Source: Cutaneotrichosporon cavernicola
Lineage: Eukaryota > Basidiomycota > Tremellomycetes > Trichosporonales > Trichosporonaceae
Direction of reading: 5' to 3'
Length of the DNA stretch: 64,000 nt
NCBI RefSeq assembly: GCF_030864355.1
Contig: NC_083394.1
Span: 124,001-188,000, forward strand
The position numbers and the translations under genes were made by a program. Under the pieces are notes generated by a model that worked only from the letters and a program-made list of their open reading frames with translations, searched no databases and was not told the origin of the DNA. Below, piece after piece: positions 61,525-64,000 of the stretch. How positions within the stretch are numbered: position 1 is the stretch's first letter; each line of letters begins with the position of its first letter.

Positions 61525-63137
61525 CTAGCGGTACTTGCGCGGTGGAGGGGGCAGGGAAGTACCTATCATCCGACCATCGGGGCGGTGCGGAACACTGCGC
61601 GCGCGCATGAGCGGTCGAGCGTCGGGAAACGCCCTCGACATGATCACGTCGCTGACGTCGACCTGGCCCTCCATCGTCGGCACGGGTTTGCGGCGCACAG
61701 TGCGGTTCCCAATGTTGGTGCTCTTCACTGTTCCTACGTCACTCGCACTGTAGACTGATTGTCCGCGGTCGCCATTGTTGGACTTGGAAGGGATCCTGGC
61801 TGTGGGTTGACCAAACGTCGCCTCGCGTTTGTGACTGGGCGTAATGATATTGTTCGTGTACTCGGTGACCTGGCCCATCATGTGCTTCGTTATGGGGAAG
61901 CTCGCAATCTCACTGGCATGTCCGTTGGTACGCTGAATAGCGCGCCCGTTCGCGGGCCCTGCGACGAAGCCGACCATGTGCTGGGTCAGGGGGTGGTTCG
62001 CGGGCTTGTTCGTCTGTCCGTTGTTGTGGTCGCCAGTGCGACTGGTAAGGTACTCTCTGGGGTAGCGTGCTGCGTATCCGTTGGTATGCCCGTTGTGTGC
62101 ACTGTATGATCCGGTTGGGAGACCAATGGATTGAGAAATGGCGTGTTTGTCGCGCTCGTGCTCGAGAGGTATGGTACGCGCCCCATGTCCCTCGGGGTCA
62201 AGCGATTCTCCGTTAAGATGCGCTGGGCGGAGAGGCACGTGTGGCATCTCCCATGCGGTGCTTGGGCGGGGAATGACCTCGTGCAGCACGGGCGTGGAGA
62301 TCGTCGGGCGGTGCTTGCGGCGGTTACTGAAGGCGCGGAGCGCATTCTTGACGCGTTTGAAGGCGTTGCGTTTCTGCAGGGCGAGGCTCCAACTAGACGC
62401 GCTGAAAAGGCGCAGGCGCTGGTCCTCCTCGTCGTAGGATATGTCGTCGAGCGCCTTGACGCCTTTGGACACCTCAGCCCCCTCCGTCCCGTCTGTGTGC
62501 TCGGTCCTATAGGTGCCTGACGACTCGGTGCTCTCTCTATTCTCGTTTATGATGCGTGCCGGGTTGAGTGGATGGGTAGGGGTCTGGGTAGAGACGTGCG
62601 CGGGAATGGGTGGTGTGGAGGGGGGAGTGATTCTGCGGGCTGCCTCACGGCGCGCAAAGGCTGGTCCGATGGAGTACGGGTTGATCATGGAAGGCCTTGG
62701 GAGGCTGAGCTCGGGTGGCACAGCGCGGATCGTCCCGTGCCCCTCGCCGTTATGTCGGGGCCGCGCAGGGAGAGAGTGGCGCGTTTGCGAGGGGTCATCC
62801 TGTGGGGTCGACGTCGCAGGCCCGTGACCGTGCCCCGCGAAGAACATTCCGCGGGCTGTCCGTCAGTAATACGCCGAGGGGTAGACGTACGGGAGTGTGA
62901 TTTTGAGGACCGCGAACTCTTGCGTCGAGGGATCTCGAGTCTGTCGGGTAGAGTGAAGCCTATTCCTTGGGCCGCGCGCGGGACGCTCGGCGCAGGTGGC
63001 ATGGGCGAGAGTGGGTCTGCCTTTGTGGGAGCGTGTTTGGGGATGGGCAGTGGGCGGGGGATTGGCAGCTGCAATGAGTCCTTTGGGGGTTGGGCCGACG
63101 CCTTGCGCGTGCGGTCGGTACGGGAGATGACGGGCAT
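61525..63137 (-). CDS. Hypothetical Ser/Pro/Asn-rich protein
   Basis: Two exons (63137-62891, 62855-61525), 525 aa, joined over a 35-nt intron (GTACGT...CTGACGGACAG). It begins MPVISRTDRTRKASAQPPKD, Pro/Lys-rich. After the join PRGMFFAGHGHGPATSTPQ come IRAVPPELSLPRPSMINPYS and an ordered-looking part DDISYDEEDQRLRLFSASS, QKRNAFKRVKNALRAFSNRR (basic helix). Two similar segments LTQHMVGFVAGPANGR and ITKHMMGQVTEYTNN suggest a weak internal repeat. The C-terminus is basic with RTVRRKPVPTMEGQVDVSDV and RMIGTSLPPPPRKYR. No known domain; several SP/TP and RxxS sites suggest a phosphorylated regulator (inference). Confidence 0.6.
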
Positions 63138-63748
63138 TGTCGTACTGAGTGGATGGAGAGGAAGGTAAGTGCAGGAAAGTGTAGAGAGTGAGGGTTAAGA
63201 ATCAGTGGTGAACGAGGTGACGCGAAGGCGGATGTGGACACGGAGGATCTGCATCACGAGGATGCAACCCACGGTCCTGGAGTGGGGGAGGGAAAGGAAG
63301 CGAGGCGAAGAGGCGAGGTGCATGGGTGTTTGATGCTTCCGAGGCGTCGCTGTGGGCAGAGCTTTGGGTGCGTTGGACGGGCAAAGTGATGAGCAAGACT
63401 TGATGGGCAGTACCCCAACCCCCTCCCAGGATGAAGGGGTGCTTTGGTGGTCAGTGCGCGCAAGGTCATTCGCGTCGAGTCGCAGGTATTGGTGGTAGGT
63501 CAACAGGTAAAAAAAGGTAAACAGGTAGTCAGTGGTGGTCGGTGCGTTGTTAAAAGTTAAAAAGTAACATGAGACAGAGTGTCACCTGTTCTTGTGATGA
63601 TCTGATTCTAGATGGTCGGCAGATCTAAACGATACATTGTTGTGCATGCAAGATTCAAAAGGTCTAGGGTATTTCTATAGTCTCCATTATCCAAACAACA
63701 TGTTCGTACTTCTGATCTCCACTTGGTGTCCTACGTCTCTTTGCCCCA
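63138..63748. other. Intergenic, 0.6 kb
   Basis: No gene seen between the hypothetical gene's start and the stop of the next reverse-strand gene. Confidence 0.5.
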
Positions 63749-64000
63749 CTACTTGGTCTCCATACCCATCCCCTTCTCGTCCAGGGTACTGCCCGCCTCG
63801 CACTCACGGGATGCCTCCTCAGCAGTCTTCTCTTCGCTGACCTGTGCGCGTCGGCGATACCAGCCCCACACCGGAACGCCGTTCGACACAATGCCCGAGA
63901 CCAGGAACATGACGCCAATGAAGATCCCGGCGTAAGTAAACTTGTCGTTGGCCGCAGTGATGAGCGCTGTTGTCAGCTACGTTGCAAACTCTAACGGAGC
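63749..64000 (-). CDS. Membrane protein, last exon (partial)
   Basis: The last exon (63966-63749) reads ALITAANDKFTYAGIFIGVM, then FLVSGIVSNGVPVWGWYRRR and an acidic tail EEKTAEEASRECEAGSTLDE. It has one clear membrane segment and a cytoplasmic tail. An acceptor (GCTGACAACAG) ends at 63967, with a possible donor GTTAGA near 63995. The rest lies outside the window. Possibly the last segment of a polytopic transporter; family not determinable. Confidence 0.5.

Overview
The window is nuclear DNA of a fungus, most likely a basidiomycete yeast of the Tremellomycetes (Trichosporonales-like). Evidence: GC-rich coding sequence; many GT-AG introns, mostly 30-45 nt, with a CTRAC branch site only a few bases before the AG; a Zn2Cys6 transcription factor; GPI-anchored wall proteins; a spliced tRNA-Cys; and a short interstitial run of TTAGGGGG, the telomere unit type known from Cryptococcus. 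The taxonomic call is inference. All exon joins were read by eye from frame, splice signals and family motifs.

Layout. 0-10 kb: end of an MFS permease, a VOC protein, a class II aldolase, tRNA-Cys, an alpha/beta hydrolase, a MetE-like methyltransferase and a secreted aspartic protease. 10-23 kb: a beta-lactamase-fold serine hydrolase, a HotDog thioesterase, an intronless MFS transporter, and four proteins without known function, two of them F-box-like with Cys/His-rich ends. 23-33 kb is housekeeping: YhhN/TMEM86, fused aminodeoxychorismate (PABA) synthase divergent from 5-formyl-THF cyclo-ligase, Iwr1, a TcdA/Tcd-type tRNA t6A dehydratase and a xanthine/hypoxanthine phosphoribosyltransferase. 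33-41 kb is gene-poor and rich in minisatellites and microsatellites. 41-50 kb: a Zn2Cys6 regulator with an 8-nt micro-exon, two tandem BTB-like paralogs and a GH3 beta-glucosidase. 50-64 kb: mitochondrial ribosome recycling factor, a Cys-rich protein, three small GPI-anchored wall proteins, and several low-complexity or F-box-like proteins; it ends in the last exon of a membrane protein.

Genes that plausibly act together: PABA synthase and 5-FTHF cyclo-ligase (folate) share a 221-bp intergenic promoter; the MetE-like enzyme belongs to the same one-carbon chemistry but lies apart. The three GPI proteins at 55.2-57.1 kb share gene structure (intron inside the signal peptide) and a GPI signal beginning SGA[EQ]R; two are His-rich and may bind metal at the wall. 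No CRISPR array, rRNA, transposase or secondary-metabolite cluster was seen.
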